Shown piece after piece: positions 42,256-48,778 of a stretch of DNA of 50,276 nt (positions are counted from its first letter, which is position 1; the number at the start of each line of letters is the position of its first letter). The translations under genes and the position numbers were made by a program. Below the pieces are notes generated by a model. The model was given only the letters and a program-made list of their open reading frames with translations, ran no database searches and had not been told where the DNA came from. This stretch comes from a virus, in IMG/VR virus record IMGVR_UViG_3300047201_000026, positions 1 to 50,276 of that record. The stretch is one strand, 5' to 3'.

Positions 42256-43631
42256 GGAAAGTATTTGTTATCTTATTGTTATGTCTATTACCTAGTTTGA
42301 CATGGGGGGCGACATATACCGTCTGCACGAGCGGGTGCGACGAGACCACAATCCAGGCAGTTATAAACAATCACAATCTATCTGGTGGCGATAATATCAT
42401 TGAGGTTCAGCCCAATACTCCTGGTGTACCACAGACCTTCACTTTGACCGCCGAGATCAATCTTGGGGCTAACGACAACGGGATTGCCGGTCATCCCAAT
42501 ATATTGAGGGGGCAGGCCGGTGAAACGATTATCATTGATGGGCAAGATACGGTTAGTCATATTATTAAAGCATCTGGATCTTCATATTGGCGGATAACAA
42601 ATCTTACTATCCAGGATGGTAAAGATTCTGCATTTGGCGCACAATCATCCACCACCAATACAGATATAACCTTAGATCATTTAACAATTACACGGAATGT
42701 AGGCACAAGTGTAGATTATAAAGGCTTTGATATTTCAACCAACGCTGGCCAAATCATGACCAATTTATTGATTGAAGATATATCTATTACCAATCTTTTA
42801 AGTACGGGATTTTGGTTGGCAGATTGTAACAATTTAATCATCAGACGGGTAAATATAACGAATTGTGGTACTGCCGGTTTGGTTCATTGTGCCGTATATT
42901 TAGATGATGGCACTTTAAATTTCTTAATAGAAGATGTCATAGTCACCAACTTTACTTCATCTTCTCCCGCTTTTAAATGTGCAATATCTGATGCAGCCAC
43001 GGTTGCGGGAACATTCAATCGATGTCAAGCCATAAACACGGGAACTGGTGGATTTGAAATGATTGGAGCAGCAACAGATACTTTTTATATGACAAATTGT
43101 TATGTTTATAGTGATGGAGGTATGACGAATGCCTTTAGATTTTCCACCAATTCTAATGAGTATGTATATAATTGCACAGTGGTTGGATCTTTTATAGCAT
43201 CTGTTTTCCGAATGGATGAAGCAGGAACCAGAACCGTAGTTATGAAAAATAATATATTCTCTGGTACGGCCGGATTTGTAATAAGAAGTGCTGCCGCAAC
43301 TTGTACTCTAACAAGTGATTATAATTGTTTTATCGGTGGAGGACATTTTGCTTATATGGATGCAGCAAATCATACGTGGGCAGAATGGATAGCCGCACCA
43401 CATAGTTATGATGAACATTCCCTTACATGGGGAACCGATCCCCTCCTCGCCTCCACCTACATCCTCTCCGCCAACTCCCCCTGCATTAACACTGGTGCAA
43501 CCCTGGCTGATGTAACCACCGATATCCGGGGCGTGGTAAGGCCACAAGGTGCAGCATATGACATCGGAGCATATGAATTTATAAGTGCAACCATGCAAGG
43601 CTGTGTATTATCCGGTGGTGTGTTGCATTAA
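42252..43631 (+). CDS. Exported parallel beta-helix protein
   Basis: A 459-residue protein with GTG start overlapping the upstream TGA and AGGTGG upstream. Signal peptide about 1-20 (MRKVFVILLLCLLPSLTWGA). The rest has repeated short strands with I/V-T/N ladders typical of right-handed beta-helices (pectate-lyase-like), and near the C-terminus the DIRGVVRPQGAAYDIGAYEF segment characteristic of such proteins. It ends GCVLSGGVLH. It may be a depolymerase-like or surface-binding protein; no catalytic residues could be assigned. Confidence 0.75.
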   Translation: MRKVFVILLLCLLPSLTWGATYTVCTSGCDETTIQAVINNHNLSGGDNIIEVQPNTPGVPQTFTLTAEINLGANDNGIAGHPNILRGQAGETIIIDGQDTVSHIIKASGSSYWRITNLTIQDGKDSAFGAQSSTTNTDITLDHLTITRNVGTSVDYKGFDISTNAGQIMTNLLIEDISITNLLSTGFWLADCNNLIIRRVNITNCGTAGLVHCAVYLDDGTLNFLIEDVIVTNFTSSSPAFKCAISDAATVAGTFNRCQAINTGTGGFEMIGAATDTFYMTNCYVYSDGGMTNAFRFSTNSNEYVYNCTVVGSFIASVFRMDEAGTRTVVMKNNIFSGTAGFVIRSAAATCTLTSDYNCFIGGGHFAYMDAANHTWAEWIAAPHSYDEHSLTWGTDPLLASTYILSANSPCINTGATLADVTTDIRGVVRPQGAAYDIGAYEFISATMQGCVLSGGVLH

Positions 43632-43647
43632 ATAGATATTATTTACT

Positions 43648-43686
43648 CCCCGCTGGATCAGCATGGCAAATGTGCCTCCGGCGGGG
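43648..43686. terminator. Hairpin between converging operons
   Basis: CCCCGCTGG (43648-43656) and CCGGCGGGG (43678-43686) form a 9-base stem with one G-T wobble and a 21-base loop. It lies between the ends of the rightward (43631) and leftward (43788) operons. There is no strong T-tract, but position argues for a two-way terminator. Confidence 0.5.
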
Positions 43687-43787
43687 TTATCTGTATCAAA
43701 ACACTTATTTTTTATGTATATTTCCTCACCATTTGGCCCAGGTTGCATAGTTTTAGGTGGGGCGTGCTAGATTGTATGGTATCATGT

Positions 43788-44336
43788 TTATTTGTTGAAT
43801 CTAGAACCAAAGGGGACGTAATTATTTTCTATTATATACTCGTTTGGTGTAATCTTAAATGGACGTTCCAATTCATCTATCCGCTTCTGCAATTTCTCTA
43901 TCTCATCCTGCTGCCGCTTGAGCGTCTGCTCGATACGGAACAGGCGGATATTCTGGTTAGAGTCCCAATTATCCACATAAAGTATATCAAGACTTGGACA
44001 ATTATGCCACGTGACAGTTCCATCGGGAGCAAATTCTTGATAGCAAGGGTCTATTCCTGTTCCAGAAAAAGTTGGAGCCTCTGAATGGGGAATAGCGGAA
44101 TCTACATGATCTGGACAAATTAACTTTTTTGTTGTGGTAAGAGTTGAACCCGACCCGATTGTCATATCATCAATAATTTCAGTATATATTGGAATTGCTT
44201 CTGCTGTGGTCGTATACGTATAAGTCCAGTCTTTATTGTGCGGATCTGCCCATACCTCCGCCGATTTCCATCCTATCTGATGGACAAAGAAAATACATGC
44301 CGCCAATAGTATTAAGGCTATGATAAACTTCTTCAT
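43788..44336 (-). CDS. Exported or lipoprotein-like coiled-coil protein
   Basis: A 182-residue protein. The N-terminus MKKFIIALILLAACIFFVHQ has a lipobox-like LAAC (Cys14), although hydrophobic residues continue beyond it, so a transmembrane anchor is possible. A beta region follows, then a C-terminal coiled coil (about 135-165, LKRQQDEIEKLQKRIDEL). It is the last gene of the leftward operon. Function unknown. Confidence 0.65.
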   Translation of the reverse strand: MKKFIIALILLAACIFFVHQIGWKSAEVWADPHNKDWTYTYTTTAEAIPIYTEIIDDMTIGSGSTLTTTKKLICPDHVDSAIPHSEAPTFSGTGIDPCYQEFAPDGTVTWHNCPSLDILYVDNWDSNQNIRLFRIEQTLKRQQDEIEKLQKRIDELERPFKITPNEYIIENNYVPFGSRFNK

Positions 44337-44406
44337 TTTTCCTCCGTGTTATAGTAAAGATACCCCTCGGACTTCTTGAGTTCATTTATCTGCTTCTGGA
44401 GATCAT
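44333..44406 (-). pseudogene. Frameshifted small ORF upstream of 44336 gene
   Basis: An AGGAGG site precedes ATG at 44406, but that frame ends after six codons. The adjacent frame encodes DLQKQINELKKSEG then YLYYNTEEK and stops at 44333, overlapping the 44336 start as ATGA. The length, 74 bases, is one short of 25 codons, as if one base had been lost after ATG. It may be an assembly error or a decayed gene. Confidence 0.4.
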
Positions 44407-44414
44407 ATATCCTC

Positions 44415-44537
44415 CTACTTTTTTAATCTATTTTCGATGCTTACCAACCATATAAATACGCCTACAATCATGATATCTAAAATAATCCAATCAATGTTTT
44501 TTGGAATATCACTGATTTGATATAACCATTCAATCAT
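44415..44537 (-). CDS. Single-span membrane peptide, 40 aa
   Basis: Starts MIEWLYQISDIPKNIDW, then one membrane helix (about 17-33, IILDIMIVGVFIWLV) and a basic C-terminus RLKK. AGGAGA lies 7 bases before the ATG. Too short for usual gene calling. May be a small membrane modulator; function unknown. Confidence 0.6.
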   Translation of the reverse strand: MIEWLYQISDIPKNIDWIILDIMIVGVFIWLVSIENRLKK

Positions 44538-44545
44538 ATGTTCTC

Positions 44546-44926
44546 CTATCTTATCCCTATTTTATAATTCACGCTTACGCATCCTGTTTCCAGACCAATA
44601 GAAAAGAACTGGAACCAATCCCTATATGGATGTGGCAGAGCAATAGCTACAAGCGGATGCAGAATCATACAGACCGCCATATAATTATCTACCTTCCTGA
44701 CACTTGGATGTCGTCCTAGGTACGGATTATATTCATGCCAATATCCATTAGACTTGGCTATTTCGCGGGTCTGATGCCAATCTACTACACTTAATCCCAA
44801 GTGTATTGATTCTAATACCGTATCCTGTGTAGTCCAATTGTTTTCATCGGCATATACGGGTGAGCCCAATATGAGCCCTATCGTAACCAATATGGGTACA
44901 ATTAATTGCTCGCGCATAATTATCAT
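44546..44926 (-). CDS. Exported conserved phage protein, 126 aa
   Basis: The start at 44926 is chosen because it overlaps the upstream stop as ATGA; an earlier ATG at 44953 lies inside that gene. A signal peptide (about 1-26, ending ...PVYA) precedes a conserved domain with DWHQTREIAKS and NPYLGRHPSVRKVD, a pattern I recognise from widespread small phage and bacterial proteins. Probably periplasmic or membrane-associated. Role unknown. Confidence 0.7.
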   Translation of the reverse strand: MIIMREQLIVPILVTIGLILGSPVYADENNWTTQDTVLESIHLGLSVVDWHQTREIAKSNGYWHEYNPYLGRHPSVRKVDNYMAVCMILHPLVAIALPHPYRDWFQFFSIGLETGCVSVNYKIGIR

Positions 44927-45036
44927 TTGCTCGCGTACAAATAATTGATACAATCGTGCGGTGTGGACATACAGTTACCGCTTCCCTCGGTAATCGGGTT
45001 CCATGTTTTATCCCACCAAAGATCATTTCGTCTCAA
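44923..45036 (-). CDS. Small WWDKTWNP protein, 37 aa
   Basis: A TTG start at 45036 has GGAGG 6 bases upstream, inside the end of the upstream gene. The product begins MRRNDLWWDKTWNPITEG, and the WDKTWNP stretch resembles the N-terminus of DUF5131 (phage Gp37/Gp68-like) proteins, here apparently reduced to this part. It ends by ATGA overlap with the next gene. It could be a remnant or a real small protein. Confidence 0.5.
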   Translation of the reverse strand: MRRNDLWWDKTWNPITEGSGNCMSTPHDCINYLYASK

Positions 45037-45238
45037 GATCAGCCTCCAACTTCTCAATCAGGGCTTGACACCTTTCCATAATTGCATATGGTTTGTGGCC
45101 TACTTCTAATTGTACCCGTCTTAAATCTTCTTCGAATGTGACAACTTTGTTATATAGATTTACAACCTTAAACGATAATGCACATATCTCCCGCATCCCC
45201 TTCAGGCAATCAAGGATCTCTTGCTTATCTGCTGCCAT
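45023..45238 (-). CDS. Helical hypothetical protein, 71 aa
   Basis: Starts MAADKQEILDCLKGMRE and is helical with coiled-coil potential at its C-terminus (MERCQALIEKLEADLE). GGAGG lies 6 bases before the ATG. Its 3' end overlaps the TTG-started gene downstream. No family recognised. Confidence 0.75.
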   Translation of the reverse strand: MAADKQEILDCLKGMREICALSFKVVNLYNKVVTFEEDLRRVQLEVGHKPYAIMERCQALIEKLEADLETK

Positions 45239-45264
45239 GCTGCACCTCCGTCACCGATGTAATT

Positions 45265-45645
45265 TTACAGTAAGGGAACCTTATCACGCAAAACCCGTGT
45301 GGCTATAGAATCCCCTGGGATGAAGAATCTACAGAGCACTTGATATCTTTCTCCCTCAGTTTCCGGTGGGAATACCAGAACCCATGCCGTGATATCTGTA
45401 GTCGATGCCAAATCCAACCCGCCATAAAAGGGTATGCCCTTTACTATAGAAGATGGTAAACCAAGCAAACCAAGAGGATTACTTTCTTTTGCTGGTAGTT
45501 TGCGGCACTTCTTGAGTTCGGGGCAATTCCTCTCCTTGCATGAATTATCTCTACTTTTATCATTTTTACATACATCTCCATACATATCATATCGACAATT
45601 GCCACACGCCTTTTTGAATCTCACAAAGCTCATTGCGTACATCAT
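45265..45645 (-). CDS. Cys-rich protein fused to a truncated terminase-like segment
   Basis: A 126-residue product. Residues about 14-48 are Cys-rich (CGNCRY...CKND...CKERNCPELKKC). From about residue 70, FYGGLDLASTTDITAWVLVFP, followed by RFFIP and RVLRDKVP, resembles the start of the nuclease domain of Terminase_1-type large subunits, including the catalytic Asp of GLDLAS. The frame stops there, lacking the remaining catalytic residues. It is unrelated to this phage's own terminase, so it is probably a transferred fragment. Confidence 0.6.
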   Translation of the reverse strand: MMYAMSFVRFKKACGNCRYDMYGDVCKNDKSRDNSCKERNCPELKKCRKLPAKESNPLGLLGLPSSIVKGIPFYGGLDLASTTDITAWVLVFPPETEGERYQVLCRFFIPGDSIATRVLRDKVPLL

Positions 45646-45857
45646 CGCTCCTCCGCCTTTCTTATGGAGGCTTCATACTGTGACCTCCATTGTTCAAGTT
45701 CTTCAATGTCCATCTCTGGCATCCCAATGGTGAAAAATGTTATAAAGAGGCCAAACATAAACCCCAACCACAACCACCATAGATTACTTTTCTCCATGTT
45801 GGCTATCCACGGGTTGATATTACCGTCTATTGTAAAGTTGAGGATAGAGTTGATCAT
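45642..45857 (-). CDS. Single-span membrane protein, 71 aa
   Basis: Polar start (MINSILNFTIDGNINPW), one membrane helix (about 26-44, LWWLWLGFMFGLFITFF) and a charged C-terminal helix. Overlaps both neighbours by 4 bases. It belongs to a run of three tandem small membrane proteins upstream of the tRNA-like element on the map. Function unknown. Confidence 0.7.
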   Translation of the reverse strand: MINSILNFTIDGNINPWIANMEKSNLWWLWLGFMFGLFITFFTIGMPEMDIEELEQWRSQYEASIRKAEER

Positions 45858-46054
45858 TTTTTCTTTCCCTTCTTGATCTTATGCATCTGCTTGCGTTCCA
45901 GGGCTTTCGTCTCTAACCCCGCCTTCCACTTCTGCAACTCTAACAACCTCCTTCTCCATTCGCTGGACAGTATCCATACCAGCCCAACACTGCTCCAGCC
46001 CCCTATGGCTAGGTAGAGTATATTCATCCAGGTGATACGGTAGTATTCTAGCAT
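45854..46054 (-). CDS. Small membrane protein, 66 aa
   Basis: One membrane helix near residues 10-29 (MNILYLAIGGWSSVGLVWIL) followed by a strongly basic tail (KALERKQMHKIKKGKKK). No good ribosome site is visible; it starts 4 bases after the upstream stop, so coupling is likely. Basic-tailed small membrane proteins can be holins; here the early operon makes that uncertain. Confidence 0.65.
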   Translation of the reverse strand: MLEYYRITWMNILYLAIGGWSSVGLVWILSSEWRRRLLELQKWKAGLETKALERKQMHKIKKGKKK

Positions 46055-46057
46055 AAA

Positions 46058-46159
46058 TTATAACTTCTTTACCCTTATCCAGGCAAACATCAATACCAAG
46101 AACACAGCCTCTAAAATTACCATATAGAACATGACCCCTCGGAATAGATGCATCCACAT
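46058..46159 (-). CDS. Single-span membrane peptide, 33 aa
   Basis: Starts MWMHLFRGVMFYMV, with one membrane helix (about 8-27) and a basic RVKKL end. AGAGGAA precedes the ATG. It follows the tRNA-like element directly in transcript order and runs into the 66-residue membrane gene. Too short for usual gene calling; function unknown. Confidence 0.55.
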   Translation of the reverse strand: MWMHLFRGVMFYMVILEAVFLVLMFAWIRVKKL

Positions 46160-46181
46160 TACTTTCCTCTCATGGTATGAA

Positions 46182-46314
46182 GACGGGGGCAGGACTCTCA
46201 CCTGCAAGATATAGCCGCACACGACTTAGGCTATATGTCTGGGTACTGAATGGGAATATCGTGTATCCCATCCTTATGTTCGCTCCCATGCGTCTATAAT
46301 TCCGCCACCCCGTC
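46182..46314 (-). ncRNA. tRNA-Leu-like RNA element, non-canonical
   Basis: On the minus strand, GACGGGG (46314-46308) pairs perfectly with CCCCGTC (46188-46182), like a tRNA acceptor stem. It is followed by TG and a D-arm-like GCG-GAATTATAGA-CGC close to bacterial tRNA-Leu. Directly before the 3' strand, GCAGG-TGAGAGT-CCTGC forms a T-arm. Between the arms lie 84 bases instead of about 32, with ATGGGA/TCCCAT and ATATAGCC/GGCTATAT stems. GG of the D loop and TC of the T loop are both missing, and no CCA follows. No anticodon loop can be assigned. Confidence 0.55.
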
Positions 46315-46320
46315 ATATCC

Positions 46321-47223
46321 CTATTTCCCCCAATATGTCTTCCAATACAGTTTGAGCGTTTCCTTGTACTGGATTCCAGGCATAGATAATTTAAGCAATG
46401 TCAATACAACCAAACTGAATAATCCATCTGCCATAACAGCGGGCCATGGTTTATACTTCTTGGTTAGTTTGATAAAGTTGCAAGGTACATATATTGAACG
46501 CCAATTATCTTTATCCTGCTCGCGTATTGCACCCCAGAAGTTGGGCAAGTATTTTCTTAATTTATCTGTATCAATACCGGGCAATAATCTGAATATCTCT
46601 TTTTCGGGATGGTGTAAGTGGGCATTATGAACAACACGCATGCAATATCCTGCTTTCTTTGCCCGTAGACAGTAATCGTGGTCATCGTGGCCTATAAAAT
46701 AATCAGGATCATATACACCTATATCTTTTATAACATCCCGATGAATAAGTAAGCCCGATGATGGTGCCATGTCTGTAAAGTCAACCCTATATCCAACTGG
46801 ATAATAGTTTCCCCATATGCCATTCTTTTTCATGTTCTTATATATTACTTTGCCGGTATTGGGATCAGATATGACCGGCACCCTAAGCTCTGGTGAATCC
46901 CAATAGGGCATAATCATCTTCTCCAAACAATCCGGCTCCGGCCAATCATCCTCATCGTGCAACCAGACCCAGTCTGCACCGTGGTTATAGGCTTTTTTCA
47001 TTCCCCAAGCAAATCCACCTGCCGAACCCAAATTACTTTTCATAACCAACACGCATGTATTGGATATTGGAAAAGCAATATTATAGGGATTGTAAGGCAC
47101 CCCGTTATCCACGATCAAGATCCTATCCAATGGGTATGTTTGCCCGCTCAGTGCATCCAAGAGCTTCTTGAAATTGGCGGGATCAGGATAGTAGATAGGG
47201 ACTACGGCCCAGACTTTATCCAT
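46321..47223 (-). CDS. Family 2 glycosyltransferase
   Basis: A 300-residue GT-A enzyme. LIVDNG (36-41), NLGSAGGF (64-71) and HDEDDWPE (89-96, metal-binding DxD type) are followed by GHDDHDYCLRAKKAG near 197, the acid segment of rhamnosyl/galactofuranosyl transferases. It transfers a sugar from a nucleotide donor; the acceptor is unknown. It is not closely similar to the first glycosyltransferase at 20429. AAGGT lies before the ATG. Confidence 0.82.
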   Translation of the reverse strand: MDKVWAVVPIYYPDPANFKKLLDALSGQTYPLDRILIVDNGVPYNPYNIAFPISNTCVLVMKSNLGSAGGFAWGMKKAYNHGADWVWLHDEDDWPEPDCLEKMIMPYWDSPELRVPVISDPNTGKVIYKNMKKNGIWGNYYPVGYRVDFTDMAPSSGLLIHRDVIKDIGVYDPDYFIGHDDHDYCLRAKKAGYCMRVVHNAHLHHPEKEIFRLLPGIDTDKLRKYLPNFWGAIREQDKDNWRSIYVPCNFIKLTKKYKPWPAVMADGLFSLVVLTLLKLSMPGIQYKETLKLYWKTYWGK

Positions 47224-47365
47224 ATATTTTACCTTTCAATCCTTCGCACCAATACCTTCTCTGCGCCCTGCGTGGGAAGAGGTCGCTGACTGTGCAGATG
47301 AACAGCAGGAACCCCGCTAGCAGGATGAGTTCAAGTGCAACAATGCTCAGGATTACATATTTCAT
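47216..47365 (-). CDS. Single-span membrane protein, 49 aa
   Basis: One N-terminal membrane helix (about 3-24, YVILSIVALELILLAGFLLF) then a basic cytoplasmic tail (FPRRAQRRYW). The ATG overlaps the upstream stop, and the 3' end overlaps the glycosyltransferase start. It may tether the glycosyltransferase pathway to the membrane, by neighbourhood only. Confidence 0.62.
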   Translation of the reverse strand: MKYVILSIVALELILLAGFLLFICTVSDLFPRRAQRRYWCEGLKGKIYG

Positions 47366-47661
47366 TGTGTCTTAGGTACTTCCGCCTTGGGTGCTGTTGG
47401 TATTCCCTTGCCATCCAATTTCAGATCCTTCTTTTCCTTATCCAGCATGGGTTGCAGTTCATCCATGATCTGCTTGTACTGTTGTTGCATGACGGTGAGT
47501 TTTGTCTGCATAAGCTCAAACTGTGTTTCCAGCAGAGCCTTCTGGGTCAACAACAGTTCCTTGCGTGTTGGCTGCGGCTGGTCTGCTGCACCCGCCACAC
47601 AATACAATCCGATTACTACTGCCAGTATAACCAGTATTACCACTAAATGCTTGCGATTCAT
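47362..47661 (-). CDS. Exported coiled-coil protein, 99 aa
   Basis: A signal peptide (about 1-25, ending VAGAA) is followed by a Gln-rich coiled coil (about 34-75, with repeated LLxTQ units) and a Lys/Pro-rich tail. It is probably periplasmic or anchored. GGAGG upstream. It resembles small spanin-like or adhesion partner proteins but no family is certain. Confidence 0.68.
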   Translation of the reverse strand: MNRKHLVVILVILAVVIGLYCVAGAADQPQPTRKELLLTQKALLETQFELMQTKLTVMQQQYKQIMDELQPMLDKEKKDLKLDGKGIPTAPKAEVPKTQ

Positions 47662-47674
47662 TGTTACCTCCTAT

Positions 47675-47872
47675 TTATAGTTTTTCTTCCATTGACGTGC
47701 TCAATGGCATGTCATGGAGATCGTCAATACGCTTGACTGAAATGGTTCCGGTATAATCTTCCAAACCCCTATTTTCTATATATTCCCTTAATGCTTGCCG
47801 TATCATAAATGGATCAAAAAGCCTATTAGTACCCCATTTATCAATACATTCAATCTCAAACGTCTGTGCCAT
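47675..47872 (-). CDS. Small hypothetical protein, 65 aa
   Basis: Start at 47872 is chosen because GGAGG lies 6 bases upstream; the frame is open further up. Starts MAQTFEIECIDKWGTNRLF. Soluble and helical. It overlaps the 3' end of the zinc-ribbon gene by 17 bases. Function unknown. Confidence 0.7.
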   Translation of the reverse strand: MAQTFEIECIDKWGTNRLFDPFMIRQALREYIENRGLEDYTGTISVKRIDDLHDMPLSTSMEEKL

Positions 47873-48044
47873 CTTCATCCTCCTTAACCTCATGGCCTAA
47901 ATGTATGGTATCTAAGATTTCAGCCCTGTATCCACATTCTAAGCATCGCCATGTAGTAAATCCACAACTTGGTGCATAATACGCATCATCATCATGGAAA
48001 CCACACTTAAGACAATCAACTGTAAAGATGTATCTGTCACCCAT
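47856..48044 (-). CDS. Zinc-ribbon protein, 62 aa
   Basis: Starts MGDRYIFTVDCLKCGF. CLKC (about 11-14) and CLEC (about 34-37) form a zinc ribbon, with CGF between. The start at 48044 has a GGGGG site; the frame extends to 48068. Probably nucleic-acid binding. Confidence 0.7.
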   Translation of the reverse strand: MGDRYIFTVDCLKCGFHDDDAYYAPSCGFTTWRCLECGYRAEILDTIHLGHEVKEDEDGTDV

Positions 48045-48046
48045 AA

Positions 48047-48277
48047 TTAACCCCCTTCCCCTATCCATCTATCCTTGATTGTGCAGTCATAGTCTGCATT
48101 ATCCGCCCGAAATTGTGGGGCAGTCATATCCACCTTGGTTAGCGTGTATACATGGCCGTTATGGTACAACTGCCCCATGTTACACCGTGTATCAAGGTAA
48201 GAGCAATGCGCCAACCATGCACCCGATGCACAAATACCAAACCCTATCACTAATCCAACGATAATCCATCGAATCAT
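48047..48277 (-). CDS. Membrane-anchored small protein, 76 aa
   Basis: A single N-terminal membrane helix or uncleaved signal (about 3-22, RWIIVGLVIGFGICASGAWL) precedes a polar domain with several Cys (C26, C32 and C65). The ATG overlaps the upstream stop. Probably faces the periplasm. Function unknown. Confidence 0.68.
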   Translation of the reverse strand: MIRWIIVGLVIGFGICASGAWLAHCSYLDTRCNMGQLYHNGHVYTLTKVDMTAPQFRADNADYDCTIKDRWIGEGG

Positions 48278-48561
48278 TGGGTTAATCCCTTTTTGTTCTT
48301 GAGTTTTGTATAGGCACCCTTCATGCTATTACAACGAGCCTCCAAATGTGTAATAATGTCTTGTTTTATTTCCAACTCATCTTTTAGTTTGTCCTCTTCT
48401 GATTTATCTGGATAATGATTTTTGCAACCATTGGGACAATAAAACGATTTATGGGTTATTTGAAGTTCTTCATAAAATAGATTTGGTATTGCAAAAACAG
48501 TTCCACAACCACAACAAATAATTAATGTCATATCTTTTGCTTGAAACATATCTTGTATCAT
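48274..48561 (-). CDS. Zinc-ribbon coiled-coil protein, 95 aa
   Basis: The N-terminal zinc ribbon CCGCGTVFAIP...FYCPNGC is followed by a coiled coil (about 56-90). This architecture is common among small phage proteins of unknown role. The ATG at 48561 has GGAGGA 10 bases upstream; an in-frame ATG at 48531 is an alternative. Confidence 0.75.
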   Translation of the reverse strand: MIQDMFQAKDMTLIICCGCGTVFAIPNLFYEELQITHKSFYCPNGCKNHYPDKSEEDKLKDELEIKQDIITHLEARCNSMKGAYTKLKNKKGLTQ

Positions 48562-48562
48562 A

Positions 48563-48778
48563 TCAATATTCCTCCATACTCGTCAATTGTTTTTTCGTTG
48601 ATTCTTTAAACCATTCTTCACGCATTCTACGTCTGTTGTGTGCCTGCACTATACGCAACAGCATGTCCCGCTGTAACTCCTTCTTGATGACATTGTATAT
48701 GTGTTGCTGGTCGCGTTCAATCTCCTGGTTGATCTGGTTAATAGCGCAGTTTATGTCGTCTATGGTAATAGTTGTCAT
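48563..48778 (-). CDS. Helical hypothetical protein, 71 aa
   Basis: Starts MTTITIDDINCAINQINQEI and is helical and basic at its C-terminus. GGAAGT precedes the ATG. The start overlaps the upstream stop by 4 bases. No family recognised. Confidence 0.72.
   Translation of the reverse strand: MTTITIDDINCAINQINQEIERDQQHIYNVIKKELQRDMLLRIVQAHNRRRMREEWFKESTKKQLTSMEEY

Noticed and set aside
31896-43631. Diversity-generating retroelement acting on fibre genes
   Set aside because: No reverse transcriptase gene or template/variable repeat pair is visible in the window.
45879-46157. A 92-codon minus-strand open frame upstream of the membrane proteins
   Set aside because: It overlaps the better supported 33- and 66-residue membrane genes in another frame; its own ATG lacks a ribosome site.
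46182-46314. Integration site (attP) at a tRNA end
   Set aside because: No integrase or other recombinase is present, and the element is a near-complete tRNA-like fold rather than a 3' end only.
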